From contig NZ_QCYJ01000005.1 of assembly GCF_003123685.1 (NCBI RefSeq), positions 248,001-312,000 on the forward strand: DNA of 64,000 nucleotides. The letters are read 5' to 3'. This document shows, piece after piece, positions 34,338 through 43,062 of the stretch (position 1 is its first letter; each line of letters opens with the position of its first letter). The position numbers and the translations under genes are program-made. The notes beneath the pieces are model-generated. The model was given only the letters and a program-made list of their open reading frames with translations, did not search any database and had not been told where the DNA came from. Source of the DNA: Nocardia aurea. GTDB lineage: Bacteria; Actinomycetota; Actinomycetes; Mycobacteriales; Mycobacteriaceae.

Positions 34338-35258
34338 TCAGCGCAGTGTGACCTGACGCGACCGCAACCCATCGCGCGACCTGCGCTCTTCGGCCGAGAG
34401 CGGAGCGTCGACAGCCACCGCGGCTGCCAGTCGTGCGCCGAATTCCTTTGCCGCGCCGATCCATTCGTTCGCGTACCGCTCCGGATCCAGATCGAATACC
34501 GGAACGAGCAGACCGTGCGTGCGGAACGAACCCGCGAACCGGGAACCCTCACCCATGTGCAGCCCGCCCGAGGCGTGCAATCGGGCCAGCGCCAGCATCA
34601 GGTCGTCCTCGTTCTCGGGACGCACCCAGCGCACATGCGCCTTCTCGCCCGCGTCGACCCACCACGGCGCTCCGATCGCGTCCGCGCCGAGATCCAGACG
34701 CGCGGACGGCATGATCGCCTGTTTCGCCTGTTCGATGGTCGCGGCGACCTGCGGATCGGGCTGCACCCCTTCGGGCACCCACCAGTCGAAGTCCTGGTGG
34801 ACGGTCAGTTCGAGGTCGGCGCCGGGATCGATGACGTCGGCAAGTCGCGGTCCGCCCGCGACGCTCTGCGCCGCCTGCAACGAGTCACCGGCTTCGGCCG
34901 ACTGGGTCCACAGGATCGCGGCGGCGATATCGGCCGCCGGGTCGTCGCCCTGGTACTGGACCTGGGCGCCCACGTAGCCGCTCGGCTCGTCACCGGCACG
35001 GACCAGCGCGGCCACCGCGCCGGGCAGCACCGTCGCCAGCACCACCGGACGCTCGGCGGCCACCTCGGGCGCCAACTTCAGCGTCGCGGTCGCCGACGGC
35101 ACGAACTCGCGTAGCGCGACCAGATCGCATTCCGCGGCCAAGCCCTCGAACGGACGTGTGACCGACTGCGTCGCCTGCTCCAGCGCGGCCTTGCGCTCGG
35201 CGAGACGCTGGGCCCGGTTCCCTCCGGGCTTAGGACTGTTGCGCTTGCTCTTTCCCAC
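34338..35258 (-). CDS. DUF5926 family protein
   Basis: 306 residues. A basic N-terminus (KSKRNSPKPGGNRAQRLAERKAAL) is followed by a core with QVQYQGDDPAADIAAAILW, LHMGEGSRFAGSF and HGLLVPVFDLDPE segments, the actinobacterial DUF5926 pattern. Predicted cytosolic. Function unknown; older annotations call such proteins SecA- or topoisomerase-like, which the sequence does not support. Confidence 0.85.
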   Translation of the reverse strand: MGKSKRNSPKPGGNRAQRLAERKAALEQATQSVTRPFEGLAAECDLVALREFVPSATATLKLAPEVAAERPVVLATVLPGAVAALVRAGDEPSGYVGAQVQYQGDDPAADIAAAILWTQSAEAGDSLQAAQSVAGGPRLADVIDPGADLELTVHQDFDWWVPEGVQPDPQVAATIEQAKQAIMPSARLDLGADAIGAPWWVDAGEKAHVRWVRPENEDDLMLALARLHASGGLHMGEGSRFAGSFRTHGLLVPVFDLDPERYANEWIGAAKEFGARLAAAVAVDAPLSAEERRSRDGLRSRQVTLR

Positions 35259-35308
35259 GGATGGTCAAACTACTCCCCTCGCGCCCGTACACCCCCATAC
35301 GCCACGTC

Positions 35309-36073
35309 TCAGCTCGACAGCATCGCTTTCGTGCGGCCCGGGTGGTTGGTGGCGATCCAGTTGACGCCGAGGTCGGAGCACAGGGCGACGTCGGCGGGAT
35401 CGTCGACGGTCCAGCAGTAGGTGGCGCGTCCGGCCGCGGCGGCCTTGTCGACGAGATCCGGGTGATCGCGCAACGTCTTCACCGAGGGGCCGACGGCCGT
35501 CGCGCCGACCGTGGTCGCGGCGCCACCGCCCAGATAGCGCGAGGATTCGCCCAGCAGCACGGTGGGCAGCAGCGGCGCGGCCCTGCGGATGCGCCACACC
35601 GCCAAAGCGGCGAACGACATCACCACGGCACGCGAATGATCGGCAGACGCCGGGGTCGCGATGCCGAAACGCTGGAGTTCGGCGAGCAGTTTGTTCTCGA
35701 CCAGTCCGCCGTAGCGCACCGGATGTTTGGTCTCGATGAACAGTTTGGTCGGCCTGCTGCGCCAGTCCAGCACCAGTTCGATCAGCTCGCTCAGCGTCAG
35801 CACCGGCACCGGTTCGCCGTCGCCGCCGAAATCGAGCGCGCGCAATTCCTCCAGCGTCATCTCGCTGACCAACCCGGTGCCCGAGGACGTCCGGTCGACG
35901 GTGCGGTCGTGCACGCAGACCAGATGCCCGTCCCTGGTGAGCCGCACATCGCATTCCACGCCGTCCGCGCCCTCTTCGAGCGCGAGCTCGTACGCGGCGA
36001 GTGTGTGCTCGGGGAGCGCCGCCGAGGCTCCACGGTGCGCGACGACGAATGGTGCGCGATTACCCTGGCTCAC
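35309..36073 (-). CDS. glpQ1: Glycerophosphodiester phosphodiesterase
   Basis: 254 residues, TIM-barrel GDPD family. N-terminal VAHRGASAALPEHT contains the catalytic His13-Arg14, followed by GVECDVRLTRDGHLVCVHD (metal ligands Glu/Asp and His). Cleaves glycerophosphodiesters to glycerol-3-phosphate and an alcohol. The GTG start overlaps the stop of the upstream DUF4328 gene by GTGA, so translation is coupled. The gene pair equals Rv3842c-Rv3843c. Confidence 0.94.
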   Translation of the reverse strand: MSQGNRAPFVVAHRGASAALPEHTLAAYELALEEGADGVECDVRLTRDGHLVCVHDRTVDRTSSGTGLVSEMTLEELRALDFGGDGEPVPVLTLSELIELVLDWRSRPTKLFIETKHPVRYGGLVENKLLAELQRFGIATPASADHSRAVVMSFAALAVWRIRRAAPLLPTVLLGESSRYLGGGAATTVGATAVGPSVKTLRDHPDLVDKAAAAGRATYCWTVDDPADVALCSDLGVNWIATNHPGRTKAMLSS

Positions 36074-37146
36074 TTGGCCGAAACCTCCTGCCGTTCACGC
36101 TCAACAGCGTTGTCGGTATCCCGATCTTCGGACATGTCGTCCCCGGCCGCATCCCGGACGGGCCCGGCCTCGGCGTCCGCGACAACCCCCGCGCCGGGGT
36201 GCACGGGTTCGATGACCTGGACGACCGGATCGGCGCCGACCACCCAGCGGCGGGCGGTCCGCGCCCGGCCGAGCAGATCCCGGCCGTCGAGCGAGCGCAC
36301 GACCCACAACGTCAGCAGGGCGATTGCGGCGGCGAAGGCGTCGGTGAACGCGGTGAAGACGACGCCGTCCGCCTTGACCTGCAACGAATCCGCGGTCCGC
36401 CAGATCAGCGCGGCGACGGTGAGCGCACCGCCGAACACCCAGGCCGACCACCAGATCCTGATCGCGCGCAGCGCGCGCGGGTCGTCGCGGCGTTGCGCGA
36501 GTTCGGTGAGGAACACCCCGGGCCAGAGCAGATTGACCACCGGGACCAGGCAGCCGAGTGCCAGCGCGCGCGGACGGCGCGGATCGCGCAGTCCGGCCTT
36601 CGCGAACACCGCGGCGCGCGCGTCGACCAGCCACATCACCAGTCCGATCGCCGAGGCGAGTCCGAAGACCAGTGCCAATGCGGCGGAACCTTTGACCAGC
36701 GAGTCCGAGATCCACAGGACGGTGGGATCGATCAGCCGGGTGCGATTGCGCAGCAGGATCGCGTAGCGACCCGCCTCGGCCAATGCCGATACCGCGAACA
36801 GGAGGGCGGTGACCAGCAACAACGAGCTGACCCTCGCACCGAACCAGGCGAAGCGGCGGCGGGGAACGGTGACCGGCTTCGGCGGCGGATCGATCAGCCC
36901 CCAGCGCGGTATCTCGGTATATCTCGGTGTCGGCGTCGGGGCGGAGGCGTTCGCGGCGGTGTCGACGCGACCGTTGCGGTGTTCGGGGCGCCTGGCCACC
37001 CAGCGGTAGTTACGGCGTGCCGCGGGGGCGTCGATCGGCGCGGGCGAGAGCAATACGCCGCGGCAGCGCGGGCACCAGTGCATCGGCGCGCCGCGCACCG
37101 CCCAGCGCGCGCCGCACCGGGCACACGGCTGAACCACCGTACTCAT
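36070..37146 (-). CDS. DUF4328-type membrane protein with N-terminal zinc-ribbon-like segment (Rv3843c-like)
   Basis: 358 residues. N-terminal CARCGARW...HWCPRCRG (two CxxC pairs, about residues 8-31) is zinc-ribbon-like. A Pro/Thr-rich linker is followed by about six transmembrane helices (residues ~95-310). The C-terminus is acidic. Start ATG 37146 is chosen for GGAGG 5-6 nt upstream; the frame to 37374 is rejected. The product may sense or stabilise membrane complexes; the function is not known. The stop overlaps the glpQ1 GTG. Confidence 0.82.
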   Translation of the reverse strand: MSTVVQPCARCGARWAVRGAPMHWCPRCRGVLLSPAPIDAPAARRNYRWVARRPEHRNGRVDTAANASAPTPTPRYTEIPRWGLIDPPPKPVTVPRRRFAWFGARVSSLLLVTALLFAVSALAEAGRYAILLRNRTRLIDPTVLWISDSLVKGSAALALVFGLASAIGLVMWLVDARAAVFAKAGLRDPRRPRALALGCLVPVVNLLWPGVFLTELAQRRDDPRALRAIRIWWSAWVFGGALTVAALIWRTADSLQVKADGVVFTAFTDAFAAAIALLTLWVVRSLDGRDLLGRARTARRWVVGADPVVQVIEPVHPGAGVVADAEAGPVRDAAGDDMSEDRDTDNAVERERQEVSAK

Positions 37147-37171
37147 GGCTGCCTCCGTCGATAGAACCTCG

Positions 37172-37537
37172 TCAGTAGATCTTCGCCTGCCGGTCACCCT
37201 CGGCGACCAGCGGGCGTCCGGCCTGCTGCCAGGCCACCATGCCACCGCTGACGTTGACCGCCTCCACACCGATATGCGCCAGATATCTGGCGACCTCGAG
37301 CGAACGGCCGCCCTGCCTGCAGATGACGTACAGATCGCTGTCGAAGTCCAGTTCGTCCACTCGCGACGGCACATCCGACATCGGGATGTGTATCGCTCCC
37401 GGCGCGTGGCCGAGTTCCCACTCGTCGTCCTCGCGGACGTCGAGCAGGGTCGCCCGCACCCCTTCGGGACGGTCGGTCTGGTCGAATTCGCCGGGCAGGG
37501 ACTGCACCGGCACCGACGGAATTTCGGCGCTTGTCAC
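37172..37537 (-). CDS. Rhodanese-like domain protein
   Basis: 121-residue single-domain rhodanese. Active-site loop CRQGGRS with Cys73. LLDVREDDEWELGHAPGAIHIP is the conserved N-terminal half. Carries persulfide sulfur in cytosolic sulfur transfer. Start GTG 37537 leaves a compact domain; the frame to 37684 reads through the DnaA-box region and is rejected. It precedes the DUF4328-glpQ1 pair on the same strand by 25 bp, so co-transcription is likely. Confidence 0.9.
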   Translation of the reverse strand: MTSAEIPSVPVQSLPGEFDQTDRPEGVRATLLDVREDDEWELGHAPGAIHIPMSDVPSRVDELDFDSDLYVICRQGGRSLEVARYLAHIGVEAVNVSGGMVAWQQAGRPLVAEGDRQAKIY

Positions 37538-37705
37538 GCTTCGATCCTGCCACGGCCGCGACCGTGCGGGGGAGTAGGTGCTCGGACCGAGACACTCATC
37601 GGGCACGCCGGAGAAACCCGCAGATCCAATCTTCGAGTTTGTTTCCGACCGGAACTCCTGCCGAGCACCCCGATTCGGCCGCAACTGCCCCTATCAGCCA
37701 CGAAG

Positions 37706-37735
37706 TTATCCACATAATCCACAACCTGATCCACA
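37706..37735 (+). other. Cluster of three DnaA-box-like 9-mers
   Basis: TTATCCACA (37706-37714), TAATCCACA (37715-37723) and TGATCCACA (37727-37735) lie in the same orientation. The first is a perfect DnaA box; the others differ at 1-2 positions. The surrounding 37538-37953 has no gene and is relatively AT-rich. There is no dnaA, dnaN or gyrB in the window, so this is not evidently oriC. A DnaA-titration or regulatory site is plausible. Confidence 0.6.
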
Positions 37736-37953
37736 GGTCGTGGGTTGCGAACGACCGTTCCGGAACTCCCCTCCTGACATCCCGGAGCGGTCATTCGCCG
37801 CCTCTCGAGATCATGACCCGAGCATGATGGCCGTGCTGATCCCGACAACTACTTGGACGGGGCGCGCGGCGATTCGGTTCCACAAAAAAACGAGAACACT
37901 AGCGAAAATCTGAAATACACAGTGGACACGGACACGGTCGGTAACCTGGGCGT

Positions 37954-38565
37954 ATGAACGTGAGCAGGGGGCTACTCGACGGATTGGATACGACCGGACT
38001 CAACGCGGCACTGTCCGAGGCGACCTGCCTCGGGTTGCAGGTCGACTCGACGGCGCGGACGCTGCGACTCGATCTCGAAGTGTTGACGCTGCCGGTCGAC
38101 GCGTCGGCGATCCATGACTACAAGGTTTCGTTGACTTTTCTCGGTGTCGGCCGCGTGGCCGCGTCGCTACGCGAACAACGCTGGGACGATCTGGAGCCGC
38201 GGGTACTTCCGCTCCAACTCGACGGCCTGAGCGAGGCCATTCGCAGTTTCGGCGGCGGCAGGCTGCACGGCTGGGAATTCATCGATCTGGACGACAGCGG
38301 GTGGACGCTGTGGAGTGAGCTCCTGAGTTTCGACACCAGGATCGACAACCACGTCTGCGCGCACGTCCTGGAATTCTCCCAGGAAGAAGGTATCGATCCG
38401 CGCGAACTCGATGTGCGAGTGTGGTTCGACAACATGGCCATTCACGACGCCGACGGTCGCGAGATCCCGCTGACCGACTTCATCGCGGGCGGCGTGCGCT
38501 GGTGGGAAGCCCACGACGCGGGCGACCCGCAGACCATCCGTCCCGGGATCGCGCCGCCGCTCTGA
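37954..38565 (+). CDS. Hypothetical protein
   Basis: 203 residues, mixed alpha/beta, with many Asp and a Trp-rich region (VRWWEAHDAGDPQT) near the C-terminus. No signal peptide, membrane segment or family was recognised. ATG 37954 follows TAACCT (37942-37947) by 6 nt with no Shine-Dalgarno, a leaderless arrangement, which together with codon bias supports a real gene. It lies between the DnaA-box region and sodA. Confidence 0.7.
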   Translation: MNVSRGLLDGLDTTGLNAALSEATCLGLQVDSTARTLRLDLEVLTLPVDASAIHDYKVSLTFLGVGRVAASLREQRWDDLEPRVLPLQLDGLSEAIRSFGGGRLHGWEFIDLDDSGWTLWSELLSFDTRIDNHVCAHVLEFSQEEGIDPRELDVRVWFDNMAIHDADGREIPLTDFIAGGVRWWEAHDAGDPQTIRPGIAPPL

Positions 38566-38918
38566 ACACCGATGGCAGCGCCCGTCGATGTCGCGCTACC
38601 GCATCCGGTCATCGGGTGCGGTAGTCCCGTATTTCCGATTTCGCTCCACCGTAGTCCACCTCGCGCAGCGCCGTCAGGGCAAGCGGCACAACCGGAATGC
38701 CCCGGTGGCTCGCCACACCCCGACATGGTTCGATCGTAGGCGCGGGGGTCCGACGGACACCGATTTTCTCCGCACGACGGCACCGGGCCCGCCACCGAAT
38801 CCGTGGCTGCCGGAATAGCGGGGGGTTCGGACCGGGTTGGACCCACCGGGTGTACGAATGATGGTTGGGTGTGCTCGAGAATCCGGGTGCACGCAGCCCG
38901 ACATTAGGAAGGGACATC
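38566..38918. other. sodA leader and intergenic region
   Basis: About 350 bp between the hypothetical gene and sodA. Frames crossing it on either strand lack ribosome sites and homology. The last 30 bp hold the sodA ribosome site (AGGAAGGGA). No strong hairpin was seen. Confidence 0.4.
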
Positions 38919-39542
38919 GTGGCTGAGTACACGCTGCCAGATCTGGACTACGACTACAGCGCCCTGGAGCCCCACATCTCCGGGCAGATCAACGAGATTC
39001 ATCATTCCAAGCACCACGCCGCTTACGTCGCGGGCGTGAACACCGCCCTCGAGAAGCTGGAAGCGGCGCGCGAGGCCGGCGATCACGGCGCCATCTTCCT
39101 CAACGAGAAGAACCTCGCCTTCCACCTGGGTGGCCACGTCAACCACTCGATCTGGTGGAAGAACCTCTCCCCCAACGGTGGTGACAAGCCGGTCGGCGAA
39201 CTGGCCGCGGCCATCGACGATCAGTTCGGTTCGTTCGACAAGTTCCGCGCGCAGTTCGCCGCGGCCGCCAACGGCCTGCAGGGCTCCGGCTGGGCCGTGC
39301 TCGGCTACGACTCGCTGGCCCAGAAGCTGCTGACCTTCCAGCTCTACGATCAGCAGGCCAACGTGCCGCTCGGCATCATTCCGCTGCTGCAGGTCGACAT
39401 GTGGGAGCACGCCTTCTACCTCCAGTACAAGAACGTCAAGGCCGACTACGTGACCGCGTTCTGGAACGTCGTCAACTGGGAGGACGTGCAGGAGCGTTTC
39501 GCTCGCGCCGTCAGCCAGGGCAAGGGCCTCATCTTCGGGTAA
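38919..39542 (+). CDS. sodA: Superoxide dismutase (Fe/Mn family), predicted Mn-type
   Basis: 207 residues, the same length as mycobacterial SodA. Metal ligands His28, His76, Asp160 and His164 are present. Position 145 is Gln (YDQQANV); Fe-type M. tuberculosis SodA has His145 there, and Gln at this position goes with Mn in related enzymes. Removes superoxide by dismutation. GTG 38919 has AGGAAGGGA upstream; the frame to 38865 is rejected. A perfect 19-bp-stem terminator follows. It sits one gene away from a Mn-riboswitch gene, which supports Mn use. Confidence 0.97.
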   Translation: MAEYTLPDLDYDYSALEPHISGQINEIHHSKHHAAYVAGVNTALEKLEAAREAGDHGAIFLNEKNLAFHLGGHVNHSIWWKNLSPNGGDKPVGELAAAIDDQFGSFDKFRAQFAAAANGLQGSGWAVLGYDSLAQKLLTFQLYDQQANVPLGIIPLLQVDMWEHAFYLQYKNVKADYVTAFWNVVNWEDVQERFARAVSQGKGLIFG

Positions 39543-39559
39543 GACTCCGCCGAACAGTC

Positions 39560-39601
39560 ACGGGCCCCTGCCGTCGCACCAGTGCGACGGCAGGGGCCCG
39601 T
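39560..39601 (+). terminator. Hairpin terminator after sodA
   Basis: Perfect 19-bp arms 39560-39578 and 39583-39601 with a 4-nt loop. It starts 18 bp after the sodA stop. Confidence 0.85.
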
Positions 39602-39791
39602 TGTCGTTCACATGCCGCCGACCGGCCCCACCTCGGATGTGTCGTGCACCACGCGAGGGCCTCCGCGGGGCGGGTCGGCGTCCGATTGGCACTCTTTGGT
39701 ACTTGTGTGCCAGGTGATACGTGCCTCATTGTCAGGTTCCATAGTTACGAGGACGGGCAAAGCCGCCCCCGGTTCCACGACGGGAGGCACC

Positions 39792-40319
39792 ATGCGTATC
39801 AACGAACCGATCGGCATCACGCCGTTCCACTCACGCGGGTCGTTGCGAGGTTTCGTCATCTCCGGCCGGTGGCCGGACACCACCAAGGAATGGGCCCAGG
39901 TGCTCGTACTCGCGGTGCGTGTCGCCACCATGCCCGGCCTGCTCACCACGACCACCGTATTCGGCGTCCGTGAGGAACTGCCCGACGAGCCGATGCCGGG
40001 CACGGTCGGGATGGTGCTGGCCGAGGGCACCGTCCTCGGCGAGGAGGCGATCGCGCCCGGCCGCTTCGCCGACCACGTGCCCGCCGCGCTGCTGATGTTG
40101 CATCCACCCTCGGAAACCCGGCCTTCGCTGCCCGAATGCGCGGGCGCCGCGTCGGGCTGCGTTCTACTGCCCGGTGTGCCCCACCTCGGGCTCGAACACC
40201 GTGCCGCGTGGGTCGAGGCCGAATCGGACGGAACCATAACGTCGCTGGTCAGCCGGGTAGGGCTCGATCCGATCAGTGATCCCGACACCGCGGTTCTGGC
40301 TATGCTGCTCGCCGCGTAA
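39792..40319 (+). CDS. Conserved hypothetical protein (Rv3847-like)
   Basis: 175 residues, close to the 177 expected for Rv3847. It starts MRINEPIGITPFH. Strand-rich with several Cys-free Gly/Pro turns; no recognised catalytic motif. ATG 39792 has GGAGG 5 nt upstream. The upstream frame to 39582 lies in the sodA terminator and is rejected. The sodA-Rv3847-Rv3848 order of M. tuberculosis is kept here. Function unknown. Confidence 0.85.
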   Translation: MRINEPIGITPFHSRGSLRGFVISGRWPDTTKEWAQVLVLAVRVATMPGLLTTTTVFGVREELPDEPMPGTVGMVLAEGTVLGEEAIAPGRFADHVPAALLMLHPPSETRPSLPECAGAASGCVLLPGVPHLGLEHRAAWVEAESDGTITSLVSRVGLDPISDPDTAVLAMLLAA

Positions 40320-40408
40320 GGGTACCCGAAGTTACGTACGTGGATCTCCAAACTTATTGTGCCAGCGATGATTTGGAGAGCCACGGGCTTGGCAGAAGGC
40401 GTGCGCCC

Positions 40409-40577
40409 GGGTACAGTCGTGCACAGCGAAGGGGAGTAGCCCCCAATCACGCAGTCGACATACTGACTCGCGAACCCGTCAGGGATCGCGGTCCGGTTGC
40501 GTGAACCGGTGAATTCCGGTGGGCGAGACCTTCGGCCTGACAAACCACAGTTTCGTTTGTCGGCCGGAGGCGTACCC
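40409..40577 (+). promoter_or_regulatory. yybP-ykoY Mn2+ riboswitch
   Basis: The leader has the diagnostic elements GGGGAGTAGC (40431-40440) and GGGCGAGACCTTCGGCC (40521-40537). GGGTAC (40409-40414) pairs with GTACCC (40572-40577) to close the P1 helix. It lies 40 bp before a GDT1/UPF0016 gene, the usual partner. GCCGGAG (40563-40569) pairs alternatively with CTCCGGC (40582-40588) and would disrupt the aptamer's 3' side, which may be the expression platform. Mn2+ binding should switch exporter expression on. Confidence 0.87.
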
Positions 40578-40616
40578 AGATCTCCGGCGGACAGGCCGAA
40601 GATTCGGGAGCTACAC

Positions 40617-41333
40617 ATGACCGCCACGATTCTGCTCAGCATCGGAATCGTCTTCCTGGCCGAACTAGGCGACAAATCCCAGCTCATGGCGTTGACGTTC
40701 GCGTTGCGCTACCGCTGGTGGGTCGTGCTCGGCGCAATCGCGACGGCCACCGCCTCGGTGCACGTCATCTCGGTCGGTGTCGGATATTTCCTCGGTGTCG
40801 CGCTGCCGACCAGGGCCATCGCCTTCGCGGCGGCGCTGACCTTCCTCGCCGTCGGCATCTGGACCCTGCGCGAACATTTCGCCCCGGAGGATCCCGACGA
40901 CGAACCGAAGCCGCCGCGTTCCACCAGGGCGCCGTTCTTCATCGTCGTCTCCGCCGTACTACTGGCCGAACTGGGCGACCGGACCATGTTCGCGACCGCG
41001 GCGCTGGCCACCGACAACAACTGGTTCGGTGTGTGGATCGGGTCGACGATTGGCATGGTCGCCGCCGACGCGCTCGCCATCGGCGTCGGCATCCTGGTCG
41101 GCAAACATCTGCCGGAACGCCTGATCGGCATCGGCGCCGGGCTGCTCTTCCTCTACTTCGGCGCGGCCACTCTGCTGTCGGCGGCGCTGCCCGATCTCGC
41201 GTTCGCGGCCAGTGCGGCGATTGCCGCCGCGGCGCCCGCCCTCGCGGGCGCGCTGCTGCTCGCTCGCCGACGCGGCGGCGTGCGGCGCGCCCACGAGGGT
41301 GTCACGGAACCCACCGACGCCCGTCACCGGTGA
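40617..41333 (+). CDS. TMEM165/GDT1 (UPF0016) family Mn2+ transporter
   Basis: 238 residues, six or seven membrane helices, with duplicated ExGDK/R-T/S motifs: FLAELGDKSQLMAL (residues ~13-26) and LLAELGDRTMFATA (~119-132), the signature of UPF0016/MneA-type cation exporters. Predicted to export Mn2+ across the plasma membrane. ATG 40617 is placed after GGGAG. The Mn riboswitch upstream agrees with this. The basic C-terminal tail overhangs; the next gene on the other strand is 7 bp away. Counterpart: Rv3848. Confidence 0.92.
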   Translation: MTATILLSIGIVFLAELGDKSQLMALTFALRYRWWVVLGAIATATASVHVISVGVGYFLGVALPTRAIAFAAALTFLAVGIWTLREHFAPEDPDDEPKPPRSTRAPFFIVVSAVLLAELGDRTMFATAALATDNNWFGVWIGSTIGMVAADALAIGVGILVGKHLPERLIGIGAGLLFLYFGAATLLSAALPDLAFAASAAIAAAAPALAGALLLARRRGGVRRAHEGVTEPTDARHR

Positions 41334-41340
41334 GCGACGG

Positions 41341-42006
41341 TCAGTCGGCGACCATGGCTTCGCCGTAGAGATCGCCACTGCGGGCGATCAACTCGAGCAG
41401 CGGCTCCTTCAGCGCGGGCAGGCCCTCCACGTCACCGACCGCGATCCGGCCGGTGACCATCGCGCCGACCGCCGCGGCGAACGTCTGGCAGGCGAAGCGT
41501 TGCGCGGCGGTGCGGGCGTCGAGGGCCTCGGCGATCAGGCCGACGAACAGTTCCAGCAGGCGCGCGCGACCCGCGATCGCCTTGGAACCGACGGCGTAGA
41601 CCTCGACGAGGAAGAGTCTCGCGTGCGCGGGTTCGACCACGAGACCCTCGAAGTAGGCGTCGAGAATGCGCCGCATCCGGTCGGTCTTGTTCGCCTCCAG
41701 TTTGGGCACGGCCTCCGCTTCGGCGCCGACCGCGGCGTCGATGCGCGCGAGCATGCCCGCGACGGCGTGCTCGTAGGCGGCCTCGAAACAGTCCTCTTTC
41801 GACCGGAACTGCTCGTAGAAGGTTTCGCGTGACACTCCGGCCCGTTTGAGGATCATCGCGACCGAGGTGTTCACGTACCCGTTCTCGGCCATCGCCTCGG
41901 CCAGCGCCTCCAGGATCCGTTCTCGCTGCGACGCGACGACCTGTTCCCGCGGCAGGCCGTGACGGCCTCGCGGTAGTTGTCTGGCGTTGCCTGCGACTTC
42001 GGTCAT
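41341..42006 (-). CDS. TetR-family transcriptional regulator
   Basis: 221 residues. The helix-turn-helix is at about residues 22-68 (REQVVASQRERILEALAEAMAENG, then LKRAGVSRETFYEQFRSKEDCF). C-terminal ligand domain without recognised specificity. It is downstream of and 25 bp from the SDR gene 42032-42910 on the same strand, so it is probably its second cistron. The palindrome at 42931-42944, in front of the SDR promoter, is the likely target, giving autoregulation. Confidence 0.86.
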   Translation of the reverse strand: MTEVAGNARQLPRGRHGLPREQVVASQRERILEALAEAMAENGYVNTSVAMILKRAGVSRETFYEQFRSKEDCFEAAYEHAVAGMLARIDAAVGAEAEAVPKLEANKTDRMRRILDAYFEGLVVEPAHARLFLVEVYAVGSKAIAGRARLLELFVGLIAEALDARTAAQRFACQTFAAAVGAMVTGRIAVGDVEGLPALKEPLLELIARSGDLYGEAMVAD

Positions 42007-42031
42007 GCGGTGACTCCGGGTTCGGATCGGG

Positions 42032-42910
42032 CTAAGCGGGCCGCTCCATTCTGCGTGGTCGTGCCGGTTGGTCGGTGGTGAAGGGTGCGTCCTCGGTGCG
42101 CGCGATCTCCAATGCCACCGCGACTCCCCTGCGCAACGCGATATCGATGACGTACTGCGCGATGGGCCGGAACGGCAGCACGATCGACACCCACCAGGGT
42201 GAGACGGTCTGGCGTTTACGGCGCGCGATCGCGCGTTCGATGCCGTCGATCGCCGGACCGAGCGGGGCGACCCCGGACACGGTCGAGCGGCCGAGGATCT
42301 CGCGCGCCGCGGCGGTACCGAAACCGCGGGTGGTCATATCGGTGTCGAGTTCGGCGAAGTAGGCGATGCCGACCTTGGCGCCGGTATGCCTGATCTCGTT
42401 GCGCAGCGTGTGACCCAGCGCCTCCGCGGCGGCCTTGGACGCGCTGTAGGCCCCGGCCAGCGGCAGATTGACCGCGGCGGCCAGCGAGGAAACGATCAGC
42501 ACGTAGCCGCCGGGATGGCAGATGTACGGGCCCGCCGCGCGCAGGGTGTAGTAGACGCCGAGCACATTGACCGTGAGCGTTTCCTCGAGAATCGAGGGGT
42601 CACCGCCGATGAGCGCCAACTGTTTGGCGATCCCCGCGTTGGCGACGACCACGTCGAGTCCGCCGAGTTCCGCGACGAGCGTGGCGACAACCCGCTCCAC
42701 CTGCGCGAAATCCCCCACATCGCAGTAGCGCCACGGGGCATCACCGCATTCGGCGGCCACCTCGGCGAGCTGTTCCGGTTCGACCCCGAGTAGTGCGACC
42801 GAGGCGCCCTTCGCGTGCAGTTGCCGGGCCAGTACCGCGCCGATACCGCGCGCGGCCCCGGTGATCAATACCTTCCGACCGGCGATCCCGCCGTCGGCGA
42901 ACAGCTTCAT
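42032..42910 (-). CDS. Short-chain dehydrogenase/reductase
   Basis: 292 residues. NAD(P)-binding TGAARGIG motif near residue 17-24, NAG near 88, catalytic Ser plus YSASK (Tyr...Lys) at about 145-165. C-terminal extension with hydrophobic and basic stretches suggests membrane association (VSPWWVSIVLPF). ATG 42910 lies 6 nt after TATCGT, a leaderless arrangement, and the operator-like palindrome sits just upstream of that -10. The frame upstream to 43006 is rejected. Substrate unknown. Confidence 0.87.
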   Translation of the reverse strand: MKLFADGGIAGRKVLITGAARGIGAVLARQLHAKGASVALLGVEPEQLAEVAAECGDAPWRYCDVGDFAQVERVVATLVAELGGLDVVVANAGIAKQLALIGGDPSILEETLTVNVLGVYYTLRAAGPYICHPGGYVLIVSSLAAAVNLPLAGAYSASKAAAEALGHTLRNEIRHTGAKVGIAYFAELDTDMTTRGFGTAAAREILGRSTVSGVAPLGPAIDGIERAIARRKRQTVSPWWVSIVLPFRPIAQYVIDIALRRGVAVALEIARTEDAPFTTDQPARPRRMERPA

Positions 42911-42930
42911 AGCTCGACGATACCACCAAT

Positions 42931-42944
42931 GAACAGGTCTGTTC
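42931..42944. promoter_or_regulatory. Putative TetR operator GAACAG-GT-CTGTTC
   Basis: Perfect 6-bp arms with a 2-bp centre. It lies just upstream of the -10 element of the SDR gene on the minus strand and about 120 bp before the divergent SDR gene at 43063. The TetR encoded downstream at 41341 is the likely ligand-controlled repressor. Confidence 0.62.
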
Positions 42945-43062
42945 GTGAATAATCCACGGTAGCGGGCCGATTGGCGGGGAGCCGTGATCCGGTTCTCGAC
43001 GGCCACCCGTTAGGGTGCAATTGACGAAAGGCCAACTGGCTGTCACGAACGAGAGGACCATC

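Noticed and set aside
37706..37735. oriC
   Set aside because: No dnaA, dnaN, recF or gyrB in the window and only three boxes.
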